A DNA stretch of 64,000 nucleotides from Psococerastis gibbosa. Lineage: Eukaryota; Arthropoda; Insecta; Psocodea; Psocidae. Numbering within the stretch: position 1 is the first letter of the stretch; every line of letters begins with the position of its first letter. Shown piece after piece: positions 58,601-64,000 of this stretch. The notes under the pieces are model-generated. The model saw only the letters and a list, made by a program, of their open reading frames with translations. It did not search any database and was not told the DNA's origin. Both the position numbers and the translations under genes were made by a program. Location: NCBI GenBank assembly GCA_963971405.1, contig OZ020488.1, positions 31,267,089-31,331,088 of the forward strand. The letters run 5' to 3'.

Positions 58601-58638
58601 ACCAACTACGCGGAAAAAAGACTGAATGCACTTGTAAC
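22338..58638 (+). CDS. PI4KB: Phosphatidylinositol 4-kinase beta (PI4KIIIbeta), 5' part; kinase domain beyond the window
   Basis: PI4KB makes PI4P from phosphatidylinositol, chiefly at the Golgi. Four coding exons are visible: 22338-22614, 34017-34317, 36349-36788, 58508-58638, giving 383 residues in one consistent phase. N-terminal region: a duplicated HQRNxSLD motif (exon 1) and a Ser/acidic linker (exon 2). Helical domain: FLLRFLESKLFDMSMAISYLF across the exon 2 end into SKEPGVQSYIGNMLF, then DFYLPQL and HPYLVHRCR. A proline-rich stretch (about 295-305) is followed by THHRSKSDAS (about 316-325), matching the PKD-phosphorylated, 14-3-3-binding site of the human protein. Exon 4 is a Cys-rich insert. 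An in-frame TGA at 22317-22319 precedes the ATG. The catalytic domain is not in the window. Introns are 11.4, 2.0 and 21.7 kb. Confidence 0.9.
23665..24230 (+). pseudogene. Frameshifted coding relic, possibly retroelement ORF1
   Basis: The plus strand shows protein-like sequence in two frames. The first (23672-24049) has REFPTLRDKEETTENNR. The second, from about 23930, runs to TGA at 24208-24210 with REKKQRIAEDWTLVRKLKLK and NDFPNLRTGRPSI. Charged, low-complexity content with an FPTL/FPNL motif recurs. I do not recognise a family; an ORF1/gag-like protein is a guess. A 200-codon antisense frame here is judged a shadow. Confidence 0.3.
25638..26010 (+). repeat. 48-bp minisatellite, about 8 copies
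   Basis: The unit contains GTTTCGCGTTCATAAACTAA, CCTATAACATGAGAA and TTATGACGTAT. Most units are exactly 48 bp; two are shortened and the last is diverged. Because 48 is a multiple of three, the array is open in one frame and gives a 16-residue repeat (VFRVHKLTYNMRIMTY), but nothing else suggests a gene. Confidence 0.9.
26775..26956. mobile_element. Fold-back element, family D copy 1
   Basis: Nearly perfect palindrome: GGCGGCTATTCCACGAGCG opens it, TTCGCCGCC closes it, and the centre has TTAAGTATCTACATAATAGT. Right flank TTA, left flank TGA (expected TTA). Family members at 47425, 58887 and 62488. Confidence 0.78.
28615..28753. mobile_element. Family G MITE, TTAA-flanked (139 bp)
   Basis: TTAA at 28611-28614 and 28754-28757. 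Inverted ends GGGCAAACTGGAGTCGC and GCGACTCCGGTTGGCCC continue inward through ATATTCCATTT. It is a small TTAA-inserting non-autonomous element, and a related larger fold-back is at 32497-32873. Confidence 0.75.
28758..29440. other. Intron sequence, nothing assigned
   Basis: AT-rich; contains a G run of about 16 bases at 29276-29291. The nearby CCATGGGCGTCGACC might be one hAT-like end, but no partner was found. Confidence 0.35.
29441..29826. mobile_element. Fold-back element, family H (386 bp)
   Basis: Left CGATCATGGCGATTTGG pairs with right CCAAAATCGCCATGATCG. Inner arms also pair: TATAATACCGGGGTTT against AAACCCCGGTATTATA, and TGCGCGGGAAATTCAAATTA against AATTTGAATTTTCCGCGCA. No clear target duplication. 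Confidence 0.7.
29894..32496 (-). mobile_element. piggyBac element, near-complete, with TIRs and TTAA duplication
   Basis: TTAA at 29894-29897 and 32493-32496. Terminal inverted repeats CACTGTGCCGGCCG start immediately inside both. Subterminal signals include the palindrome GTGTCCATTGGACAC near both ends (about 29941, 32463; diverged at 32286) and an inverted ACCTACGTT/AACGTAGGT pair. It encodes one transposase on the minus strand. The right TTAA abuts the family G fold-back, so the element apparently landed in that element's TTAA. Confidence 0.92.
30080..32003 (-). pseudogene. piggyBac transposase, frameshifted and missing a catalytic Asp
   Basis: DDD transposase that would cut and paste at TTAA. 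Exon 1 is 32003-31658 (acidic, Ser-rich N-terminus). An apparent intron has donor GAAG|GTACGT and acceptor TTTACAG. The body begins at 31492 (PKRWAERQCK) and contains GWSMTVDEQLV (first Asp) and VTCDNFFTSLPLA (second Asp). The third motif reads NETKAGVVRADQ where the family has GVDxxDQ, so the Asp equivalent to D447 of the moth enzyme is Val, by a single GAT to GTT type change. Just after it a T6 run (30478-30483) shifts the frame, and the C-terminus, with its Cys-rich domain (CSVCPNN...CCEKWG...CCNCN), continues in another frame to 30080. Two defects suggest a recently dead copy. Confidence 0.88.
32497..32873. mobile_element. Family G fold-back element (about 377 bp)
   Basis: Begins GGGCAAACCGGAGTCGCC immediately after the piggyBac right TTAA and ends GGCGACTCAGGTTGGCCC. 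Long internal arms pair (CTGAATGGCAAGAAGAATTT against its complement near 32760). Its own right TTAA is lost (CTGA). Confidence 0.68.
33305..33484. mobile_element. hAT-like MITE 4 (180 bp)
   Basis: Ends CAAGGCCGTGCCCAGG and AGGGCACGGCTCTG, with perfect 8-bp duplication ATGCCCAC at 33297-33304 and 33485-33492. G runs lie near both ends. A SINE-interrupted relative is at 4118-4433. Confidence 0.82.
34017..34317 (+). CDS. PI4KB: PI4KB exon 2
   Basis: Acceptor TGTTACAG and donor AATAG|GTAAGA; aa 93-192. A Ser/Asp/Glu-rich linker (DLASLGSDDSGIHCSSSEGD) is followed by the start of the helical domain, FLLRFLESKLFDMSMAISYL, nearly identical to the human protein. Confidence 0.93.
34318..36348 (+). 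other. PI4KB intron 2 (2.0 kb)
   Basis: Bounded by GTAAGA and ACTTCCAG. Apart from the fold-back at 35627-36001 I see nothing assignable. A motif CCAGTTTCGACACAAGGCC near 35449 resembles CCAGTTTCGGCTCACGCC at 44188, perhaps a shared retroelement tail. Confidence 0.75.
35627..36001. mobile_element. Fold-back element, family E copy 2
   Basis: Opens TAAGAGTGTAGGAAATTGGC and closes with GCTGTACACTCTTA; arms of about 150-190 bp share the core AAGCAAGTTATTAAAGATTT with copy 1. TTAA is present on both sides, with a small offset on the right. Confidence 0.7.
36349..36788 (+). CDS. PI4KB: PI4KB exon 3, helical domain and PKD/14-3-3 motif
   Basis: Acceptor ACTTCCAG and donor TTTCG|GTAAGT; aa 193-339. 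It encodes the rest of the helical (LKU) domain, GAKLRTKILSDQLRP, a run of prolines, and RSKSDAS. The open frame continues into the intron, but the donor is canonical. Confidence 0.93.
38005..38105 (-). mobile_element. Degraded SINE family T fragment
   Basis: CCGCTTTACATGCTATCCAA, AGGCATGACCACATAATCTAG and ACTAGAATCAACA align with the 4147-4368 SINE at moderate identity. Confidence 0.45.
38397..38610 (-). mobile_element. Degraded SINE family A, copy 3
   Basis: Shares GACCTCCTGATTAT, GGATTCCGAACCACTTGGG and GATTCAACTAGGTATGGC with copies 1 and 2, but with many substitutions and no target duplication. Confidence 0.6.
39269..39772. mobile_element. Fold-back element, family E copy 3, diverged
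   Basis: Left TAAGAGGATGTGG and AAAATTGGCACCCC pair with right GGGGTGCCAGT and TATATCTTCTTA. About 200 bp in the middle is extra, including CAATACAATACAATAC repeats. Confidence 0.55.
41438..41675 (+). repeat. Repeat family B fragment
   Basis: GACGTTCGAAATTTTCGG, TTTCAACGGATTTACGCGG and CTCAATTTTCATTTTGAAAA match family B with internal deletions. It abuts the left side of the DNA transposon at 41722. Confidence 0.6.
42167..42385 (+). pseudogene. Short open frame in the left arm and interior of the DNA transposon
   Basis: 72 codons beginning in the inverted repeat (MDQLESRQL), then basic (SLPKGSRPSKRKMDGQ). It might be the start of the element's former transposase; no domain recognised. Confidence 0.25.
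42422..42434. repeat. 13-bp target-site duplication of the nested retrotransposon
   Basis: TATTGCCAGATAT here recurs exactly at 43527-43539 on the other side of the insertion, immediately outside the poly(T)/poly(A) tail. Confidence 0.9.
42435..43526 (-). mobile_element. 5'-truncated non-LTR retrotransposon (Jockey/R1/LOA-like) inside a DNA transposon
   Basis: A T run from 42435 is the minus-strand poly(A) tail, and a perfect 13-bp duplication brackets the insertion. Only the 3' end of ORF2 plus a short 3'UTR remain. It lies inside the transposon at 41722-44934, so it is the younger insertion. Confidence 0.88.
42526..43526 (-). CDS. Retrotransposon ORF2 C-terminus: RNase H and Cys-His motif (truncated)
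   Basis: The frame is open from the truncation point, so the Met at 43476 is only the first in-frame one. Numbering from it, the RNase H fold shows all four acidic residues: D43 (WYTDGS), E78 (FQAEVGAI), D104 (IYTDSQAAIKA) and D156 (GNERADELAR). After a basic linker comes RCRLCEVEEETAEHILFEC, the CxxC...H...C motif at the ORF2 end of several insect non-LTR clades. No stops or frameshifts interrupt it, so it is a young copy; reverse transcriptase and endonuclease are missing, so it cannot move on its own. Confidence 0.88.
43912..44190 (+). repeat. Tandem duplication, two copies of about 140 bp
   Basis: Copy 1 (43912-44051) and copy 2 (44056-44190) share TTTCAAAAGACTTCTCCATA through AAAATAAATAAACACAACCAG with a few differences. 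It lies inside the DNA transposon. Confidence 0.88.
44214..44471 (+). pseudogene. DDE transposase fragment
   Basis: An 85-codon open frame has PRTGSWRYWYLQRIL, then EGKRIVYLDET, matching the segment around the first catalytic Asp of arthropod IS630-like DDE transposases (consensus VYLDETW; here Trp is Leu). It runs out in the right inverted repeat with WPERS and stop. The rest of the catalytic domain is absent, so this is an internally deleted copy. Confidence 0.5.
45335..45375. repeat. Perfect 19-bp hairpin, 3-base loop
   Basis: AATACAATATTTTGGTAAC, loop CCC, then its exact complement. TTGTAACCCCGTTA continues afterwards, hinting at a local duplication. Confidence 0.85.
47425..47825. mobile_element. 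Fold-back element, family D-like, nested hairpin (401 bp)
   Basis: Outer ends GGCGCATATTCCACCGACC and GGTCGGTGGAATAAGCGCC, with TAA on both sides (47422-47424, 47826-47828). Outer arms continue through AGCCCTAG/CTAGGGCT and AATACGG pairs. An inner hairpin opens GGCGGGGTTTCCGTCGACC and closes GGTCGGTGGAAACCCCGCC, like a second copy of the same kind of end. Confidence 0.8.
49860..50140. repeat. Diverged relative of the family G fold-back interior
   Basis: Shares TAAAAAAATAATCGTCACT-like sequence, GAAGGAGTTC and TTTCATGAGAAATTTGA with the element at 32497-32873. Another weak match at 57160-57300. Boundaries unclear. Confidence 0.35.
50286..50528 (+). mobile_element. SINE family A, copy 4
   Basis: Perfect 13-bp duplication TACGCTGCATACC at 50273-50285 and 50529-50541, with a clear (ACT)n tail. 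It differs from copies 1 and 2 in its last 50 bases, which read ACACCGTGGCCTGGGACTG. Confidence 0.82.
50541..50762. mobile_element. hAT-like MITE 5 (222 bp), inserted at the SINE's 3' duplication
   Basis: Ends CAGTGCCGGATTAACCC and GGGGTTAATCCGGCACTG. 8-bp duplication CTGCATAC (50533-50540) and CTGCATGC (50763-50770), one mismatch. The left duplication lies within the SINE's own 3' target duplication, so the MITE arrived after the SINE. A C run lies near the right end. Confidence 0.85.
51570..51596 (+). repeat. (TTC)n microsatellite
   Basis: About nine units of CTT/TTC. Confidence 0.85.
52018..52146 (+). pseudogene. C-terminal relic of a LINE reverse-transcriptase ORF
   Basis: Open frame ending TAA at 52144-52146: DKLYNKLPLEIKTA, then FKRNLDNWLRTE. 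The pattern (Y/F)NxLPxEIK...FKRxLxxxL is the common end of CR1/L2/RTE-like ORF2 proteins. Only this end is recognisable. Confidence 0.42.
52826..53674 (-). repeat. Repeat family B, copy 3 (about 850 bp)
   Basis: Reverse-complement match to 12425-13295 over its length, including the C/G run (52938-52956), the GACA microsatellite and both ends (CATGCTTTCCAATTTATC, ATAAATTGGAAAGCA). Confidence 0.78.
53811..54082. mobile_element. Inverted-repeat element (about 272 bp), hAT-like
   Basis: Arms of about 40 bp: AAGTCTGGTACACACGGGC and GCGATTTGCC on the left, GGCAAATCGC and CAGCGTGTACCGGGCC on the right. Flanks TAAGATTA and TTAGATTA form a possible 8-bp duplication with one mismatch. Confidence 0.65.
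54157..54293 (-). repeat. Repeat family C, copy 3
   Basis: Shares CTTGTACTTGTGCGAGTCTC, GAGGCGATTGAAGAGG and ACATTCATTAAATTGTTTGC with copies 1 and 2 in reverse orientation. Confidence 0.65.
57366..57832. mobile_element. Inverted-repeat element (about 467 bp)
   Basis: Left GTGTTCCAGACGACCTGGAC pairs with right GTCCGGGTTGTCTGAAATAC. Inner arms pair through GTTATTATGGGGAAT / CTCATAATAAC and GGTTAAACTATCTTTTGGTA / GAAAGATAGTTTAACC. The TACAGGGT-type end at the right is common in insect DNA transposons. No coding capacity. Confidence 0.65.
57958..58035 (+). repeat. Repeat family C, short copy
   Basis: TTCAATGAATGTATCCGAAT and AGTCGCCTCTATAG match the 5' part of family C. Confidence 0.55.
58508..58638 (+). 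CDS. PI4KB: PI4KB exon 4, Cys-rich insert
   Basis: Acceptor TGTTTTCAG and donor TGTAAC|GTAAGT; 44 codons in phase with exon 3. It encodes SLGDMGSGHAFDSGCCCFDS, then CSGVVNQLRGKKTECTCN, a Cys-rich insert that I associate with insect PI4KB between the 14-3-3 motif and the kinase-proximal segment. Recognition rests on phase and remembered family resemblance. Confidence 0.75.
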
Positions 58639-58886
58639 GTAAGTTGTAGCAACAGTTCATAGGTTAAGCAGTAGAAGTGGCAAATACATGATTTCTATAA
58701 AAGTAAGAATATAGCACTCCAGAAATCCGGAAAATGTCACTTGTTCCCCTCATTTAGTCCGTAAAACACCGCACTGTTCCGACTCTTTCAGAGTTCTAAA
58801 AATGGCCATGTAGCTTAACTTCCTTAAGGTGCCTATACATCTCACAAACGTGGATTAGTATAGGTCGCGCCCGTACTAACTACTTA

Positions 58887-59104
58887 GGTGGCTATTCCAC
58901 AGACGTCGTTTTTCATTGTGCATGTGCATGACGTGGTAGCAGACATCATTAATAAGTCTCTACCATATTATAACTTAATTGATAAAAGATAAGTTAAGTA
59001 TCTACATTATAGTCTCCTTAAAATATGGCAGAGACTTGTTAATGATGTCTGCTACCACGTCATGCACGTGCACAATGAAAAACGACGTCGGTGGAATAGC
59101 CGCC
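58887..59104. mobile_element. Fold-back element, family D copy 3 (218 bp)
   Basis: TTA at 58884-58886 and 59105-59107. Ends GGTGGCTATTCCAC and GTGGAATAGCCGCC. Arms of about 100 bp share TGACGTGGTAGCAGACATCA and its complement, with a centre like copies 1 and 4. The TTA duplication fits PIF/Harbinger-type MITEs. Confidence 0.85.
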
Positions 59105-59283
59105 TTAAAGGTGACACAGGACTGCGCAGTTCCGAAGAGTGCGCCTAACTGCTTCCTCCAACAAGCTGAATCGCGGTTGGCTTAATCCCATAGCCCGTCA
59201 TCAGTGAAAATATGAGATTCAATACCGTCCATTTTTCCATGTCTTCCATTCTCTAAGGATCTCATACTTACCACACCTACCCC

Positions 59284-59426
59284 CAATGGCGGAGGGGGGG
59301 GGGCGTGTCATGAGTAAATGCATAGGAAAAACTAGTAAAACCTACAATAGTAAAAAAAATGAATAAAACTCAACTTTTCAACAAAAAACTTGCCCCCCCC
59401 CTAAATTTTCGCTGGATCCGCCCTTG
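59284..59426. mobile_element. hAT-like MITE 6 (143 bp)
   Basis: Perfect 8-bp duplication CCTACCCC at 59276-59283 and 59427-59434. Ends CAATGGCGGAGG and GGATCCGCCCTTG. G run near the left end, C run near the right; related to MITE 2. Confidence 0.8.
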
Positions 59427-59626
59427 CCTACCCCATGGAGCTACACTCAACAACATTGCAGCAGTCCGCCCGGCCAAGCGCCCTTTTATGCCTGTCACGG
59501 ACGTTCAGTTCGCTCAGATCCCTCTCGACGCCGTTCAGCCATCGTAACCGCGGTCTGCCCACCCATATTCTGCCATGAGGTGTCGTGTGCTATAGCCTAT
59601 ACATGTAATAAATAAATAAATAATGA

Positions 59627-59700
59627 TTTTAATATAGCTGAGACCACCCTAGCGGAGTTAGGGCCATTAGGCCCTCTCTCTTACACTCAACTAGTGGTCA
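59627..59700 (-). mobile_element. SINE family T tail fragment
   Basis: CACCCTAGCGGAGTTAGGGC, CTCTCTTACACTCAACTAG and the adjacent AAATAAATAAATAATGA match the 3' part of the 4147-4368 SINE. Confidence 0.65.
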
Positions 59701-62487
59701 GCAACAAAAACAGTATACATTTGCAGTACAAGGTTCCAAAAATTCAAAAAATTCCCTAAGACTAAAACACTCACTCAAGCATGGGGCGGTTCGAATAAAT
59801 GTAAGGTGCTATGCACGGGTAAGGTCACATCGCATCCCAACCTCATCACCCGGCGCCAATACACAGGCAACAATATGGTGTCAGCAAGATCAAGGCTAAG
59901 ATTACATGATTTCTGTGTAAAAAAAACTTTGAATGACTATGATTATTATGCTATTATCTCAACTTGAAACTGGTGCTGTGGATTCTTTAAAGTTCTTGGC
60001 AATACGTGTCTACTTCAGTACATTATTTCATATTTCCCGACGAATTGTGTTAGCGCCTCCTGAACAGATGTTCTTGAGTGAATTTCCCATTATGGTGATT
60101 TTTTGACAAAATGCCTTTTTATTATTTTTGTCTGTTACCGTTGTGTGACCTTGCCCGGTATCACAGTTTAATGACACTGTCTGTTTTATCAGTACGCAGT
60201 ATTCTGGGATGTATTAACAAAGCGTTCGGTTCGCGCAGCTACTTGTCGTCTTGTCATGTAACGGGTCTGCCACAGATGTTATGCCGACTACCCATGCGTT
60301 AATGTTTGCAGTTGTTCCATTCTGCATGATTGCTGTAGCTCGGAATAAGTTTATGACTGGGTCTTTCGATATGAATTATCCATTACCCTACATTTCAGTA
60401 CCCTTGTCATTGTGTTTTCCGCTGTTGTCACATAGGCAATGTAAAACATGGTTGGAAATCAGTGGGTTTGCACAGGAGACATTGTGAAAATGTTTCATAA
60501 GGCAAAGCATAGTTTAAGAATGTACATATGTATTTTCCTAGGGCAACTTTTATACCGTCAGTAAAATGGGAAATTCAGGAAACTGGGTTATTGTGCTATT
60601 ATAATTAAAACTTAAATAAAAGGCTTTCTCCATGTTGTGTAACTAAAATAAATCTCTGTCAAAAAAAGTTTTTTTAGCCACTAAATAAACACATCCGGAG
60701 TCGTAGAATCACGTTGATTGTAATGGTAGACCTATACAACATGCAACAAGCTTAATATCTGTACAGTACAATGCAGAAATGTTTTCGTATGTGGATTTCT
60801 TATGGACAAGATGGTGACTGCTGTTTTGCTTGGTTAGCGCCAAGAAAAATGGTCTCAGACTCCCAACTACCAAGGGTAACTGTTATTACTAATCAGAGCG
60901 TGATCTTGAAAACGATGACTAAGTTTGCTTTTACGAACACATGCGAGTATTGCTCACGTACAAAGATAATAGATCCGCAGTGAGATAACAAGCAGCCTTC
61001 TATAAATTATGCACTTTGACAGCAATCATTTCATTCTAATGTCGAGAATAAATAAACTGCCTACTTCTACATCTTCTACACTCCTACTGTAGAAGTTCTA
61101 CAGTATGCTTTGTGGTGCGTGGCTCATACAGGAATAAACCTCTTACCACTAGACAAAATGCCCTTAATTGCTGACTGCCGTCTGAAGTTGGGGTAGATTT
61201 GTACGTATGGTCATTCCAATCCTCTGAGACATGCCAAAACAAGGATTTTTGTCCATTAATTTCCCTATTTTCACAAAACATTCCCCATTATAATTTGGTT
61301 TGTCTCGCTAGTTTGTATGAGGCTCGATACAGTAAGGCAAATCAATTACGTATTTAGGTCCGTGAATCAATAATGGGTTGCAGTTGAAAGCTAAAAATTA
61401 GCTTTTATTTTATACCTCTATTATTGCGCAGGGCCCCTAAGGTCAACGCTCTTTCTGGTGTGTGGGTTCCCCTTAGAAATTAGTTACTGTACGTACACCC
61501 ACTTCATACCCTGACTTGAATGGGGGAAATTCCTAGGCTTTTGAAAGGATTGTTTTCGACAATGTGTTTCATGAATTAAAAATCTACCGCGTTTAAAATA
61601 ATTCCTCACACGGAAACGTACTTTTTTTTTTATAAATAAAACCCCGATGTGACACTGTTATTCCAATACACGCATATGCAAACCGTAATTTCTTTCAATT
61701 CCTGCTCGCACTGTGTTTGTTATTTACAGGTACAGGATTTACCTGTATTAGTTTTCTAACACCAAATTACTATGGTGCACTGCACGAATGTCAGTTTGAC
61801 AGGTTAAATAAGGTGAATGTTGGCTTAATAGCCGTGTGAATGTTCGCGCCGAATCCCACGATAATTCAGTGTGCATTTTATTTAAAATACATTTCCCAGC
61901 GTAGTACCGTGGGACAATGGAGTGTGGAACCTTGAATGTCATAGAATGTCTACTAATGCCTATAGGGAGTCCACGGGAAATGATGATTTCATGGAAAGGA
62001 CCGCATATCCTGTGTCGTTTCTGAGAATATGACCCTATCCTGTATTCCTGTTGCTAAAAACCAATTCTTTTTTAAAGAGTGCTGTAGGCAGGCCTGTTGG
62101 GGCTGACGTTTGAGCAATATCTCGCTCTGGTCAGATAACATTTGCTTACGCTACTGCTGTGGTTAACTACAATTTGTTAAATGCTAGTCGGCGAGATTTT
62201 AGCTTTGTAAAATCTCGTTTTTTTTTTCTCCGCTGAGTTTAAAGAGTTTGACTGCAAAATGTTAAAATTAAAATGTTAGAAAGTTCGATTATGATCCGTT
62301 TGCGGTCAATACAGTTGAACGGAAATGTTTTGAGAGACTTGTTTATCAGTAACATATGTGTGACTCACGAGTTAAATATGTCAAGCAGCCCTGGTATCAC
62401 TGTTCGGGTCTCTAACCAAGATCAACTGATCATTTAAATAGTTCAAGTCTGTTGTAGATGGAATATTGCGCCCGTGGCTCAGCCTTA

Positions 62488-62706
62488 TGGCGGGTATTCC
62501 ACCGACCTCGTTTTTCATAATACAAGTGCATGACGTGGTAGCAGATATCATTAATAAGTCTCTACCATATTATAACTTAATTTATAATAGATAAGTTAAG
62601 TATCTACATTATAGTCTCCTTAAAATATGGCTGAGACTTATTAATGATGTCTGCTACCACTTCATGCACTTGAGTTATGAAAAACAAGGTCGGTGGAATA
62701 GCCGCC
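62488..62706. mobile_element. Fold-back element, family D copy 4 (219 bp)
   Basis: TTA at 62485-62487 and 62707-62709. Ends TGGCGGGTATTCCACCGACC and GGTGGAATAGCCGCC. Very similar to copy 3 in arms and centre (GATAAGTTAAGTATCTACAT). Confidence 0.85.
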
Positions 62707-64000
62707 TTATGCGTCCCTGCATGTATAATGGGTCCTCTGAAAGTTTGATGTTGAAGCTGTTTCCATAGTTTTCCCTTAGAGAATAAAAGTGCCCCTCTAA
62801 TTTCCCAATATTTACATCATTGACATCATCACAGTCAGAATTCTATGACGTAGGTGTACAACCATTTTTTGTACCTCTTCCCTTCTATTTTAAATGTTTT
62901 TAAGTCATTTTGTTGCATTTAAGTTGAAGATATTAATGGAGTGATAATAGACCTCTTGTTGCATTAATGACGCTAAAAAATGCGGAATTTCACATGTAGA
63001 AAATTTTGTAAAATGGCCTCCTAATAAGCATACTAGGTTTAATTGCCGCATACACGCGGTACTGTTAATGAATACTTGCCGCCTAGTTGCAGGGACCTAT
63101 ACAATGCTTGAGAATGTTTCTCCTACCCAGCAAGCAGTAGTTAGCTCGTTATTATTGTCTTTGGCTTGACAATGAGATAATGATTCTAGTTGTCCGACTT
63201 CTCATACCGTAACACTGTTAATATTGGAAAATCAGTTTTTCCTTCATTCCTTTTCGGATTAGAATTATGGACTTGACGTGTTTAATATATGCAACTCTTA
63301 TAGTTTTTCTGCGAAGTCTGATAACACTTGAAACATGCTAGCGGGCTGTTTCTGTATTGCTGCACCCAGTCACAGCCATGATGTTGCCAACTCGGAATCC
63401 TCCACTAAATTTTGTATTTTTATTATGAATCACAAGCTTGGTTGGGCTATTGAAAGGGGAAATGGGTCTACCAGAATGTCCCCCTAAATGAGAAAATTTA
63501 AGACAAAATTAACTAATTTAAGTTGTTGTATTGTATAATTTGCTAGATCTAATGGATGCTCGGGTCAACAGTGAGCGGTAATCGGTTTAGTCGATAGAAT
63601 TCTACGTCGGCTCGGGCCTTTGCCCCGACAACAAAAAGTTGATAGATTGAGGCCATAGCCATAACATAACTTAATAAAAAAGTATTCTGCTTATACGCCA
63701 CTGAGGTGTACCATAAGTTTTGTCCAAGATGGTGACTTTAAAAAAATACAACAAAAGACACAAAAATCAAAGTTCATAAACATATGATATAGGCTATAGG
63801 TCCGAAAAACAGCGCATACATTTTATTATGTACGTGAATATTCTGGACCATTCATAATTTGATTTCCCATGAAGCATTGAACTCCTATCTCTGTGTTGCA
63901 TTTATTAATTATTTCCCAACAAATAGTGACGAATCAGTTGCAAACTATTAAACAATAACTGGCTAGTGCTCAATGGAAAATTCGTTTGTTAGTCATCAAT

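Larger units (their letters stand above)
58639..64000 (+). other. PI4KB intron 4 (open at the right edge)
   Basis: No PI4KB exon was found after 58638; the next expected segment (before the kinase domain) must lie further right. It contains two family D fold-backs, a hAT-like MITE and a SINE T tail. 59710-62485 and 62710-64000 hold nothing I can assign. Confidence 0.7.

Overview
The window is eukaryotic nuclear DNA. It has spliced genes with canonical GT-AG introns, AT-rich non-coding sequence and many dispersed repeats. The three protein genes resemble arthropod versions, so an insect or crustacean is the best guess; the sequence does not fix the species. There are no operons, CRISPR arrays or prokaryotic features.

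Layout. (1) 1-6684: upstream of the first gene, filled with small transposon relics: hAT-like MITEs, SINEs and a tRNA-related SINE. (2) 6685-18576, plus strand: a complete Na+/Ca2+ exchanger (NCX/Calx) gene. I resolved 12 coding exons whose splice phases join into one 874-codon frame with both alpha-repeats and two Calx-beta domains. Its last intron (6.1 kb) is far larger than the other ten (84-520 bp). That intron holds, on the minus strand, the first coding exon of a second conserved gene, TMEM181, lying between two direct copies of a repeat. (3) 18577-22270: intergenic, with a SINE and a decayed hAT transposase region. (4) 22271 to beyond the right edge, plus strand: the 5' part of phosphatidylinositol 4-kinase beta (PI4KB; fly fwd). 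Four exons encode 383 residues, covering the N-terminal region, the helical domain and the PKD/14-3-3 motif, separated by introns of 11.4, 2.0 and 21.7 kb. The kinase domain lies past 64000.

The PI4KB introns carry most of the mobile DNA. There is a piggyBac element with TTAA duplication and terminal repeats, whose transposase has lost its reading frame and one catalytic Asp. There is a 3.2-kb DNA transposon with about 500-bp inverted repeats, interrupted by a 5'-truncated non-LTR retrotransposon with a 13-bp target duplication. Other contents are several families of fold-back (hairpin) elements, SINEs, and a 48-bp minisatellite.

Most noteworthy: the interleaved, antisense arrangement of NCX and TMEM181; hAT-like MITEs with recognisable 8-bp duplications that account for many of the window's C/G homopolymer tracts; and fold-back families whose copies would form long hairpins in the pre-mRNAs of these genes. 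I see no convincing wholly new biological system. The three gene products act separately (plasma-membrane Ca2+ extrusion, a multi-pass membrane protein, Golgi PI4P synthesis), and nothing in the sequence links them functionally.
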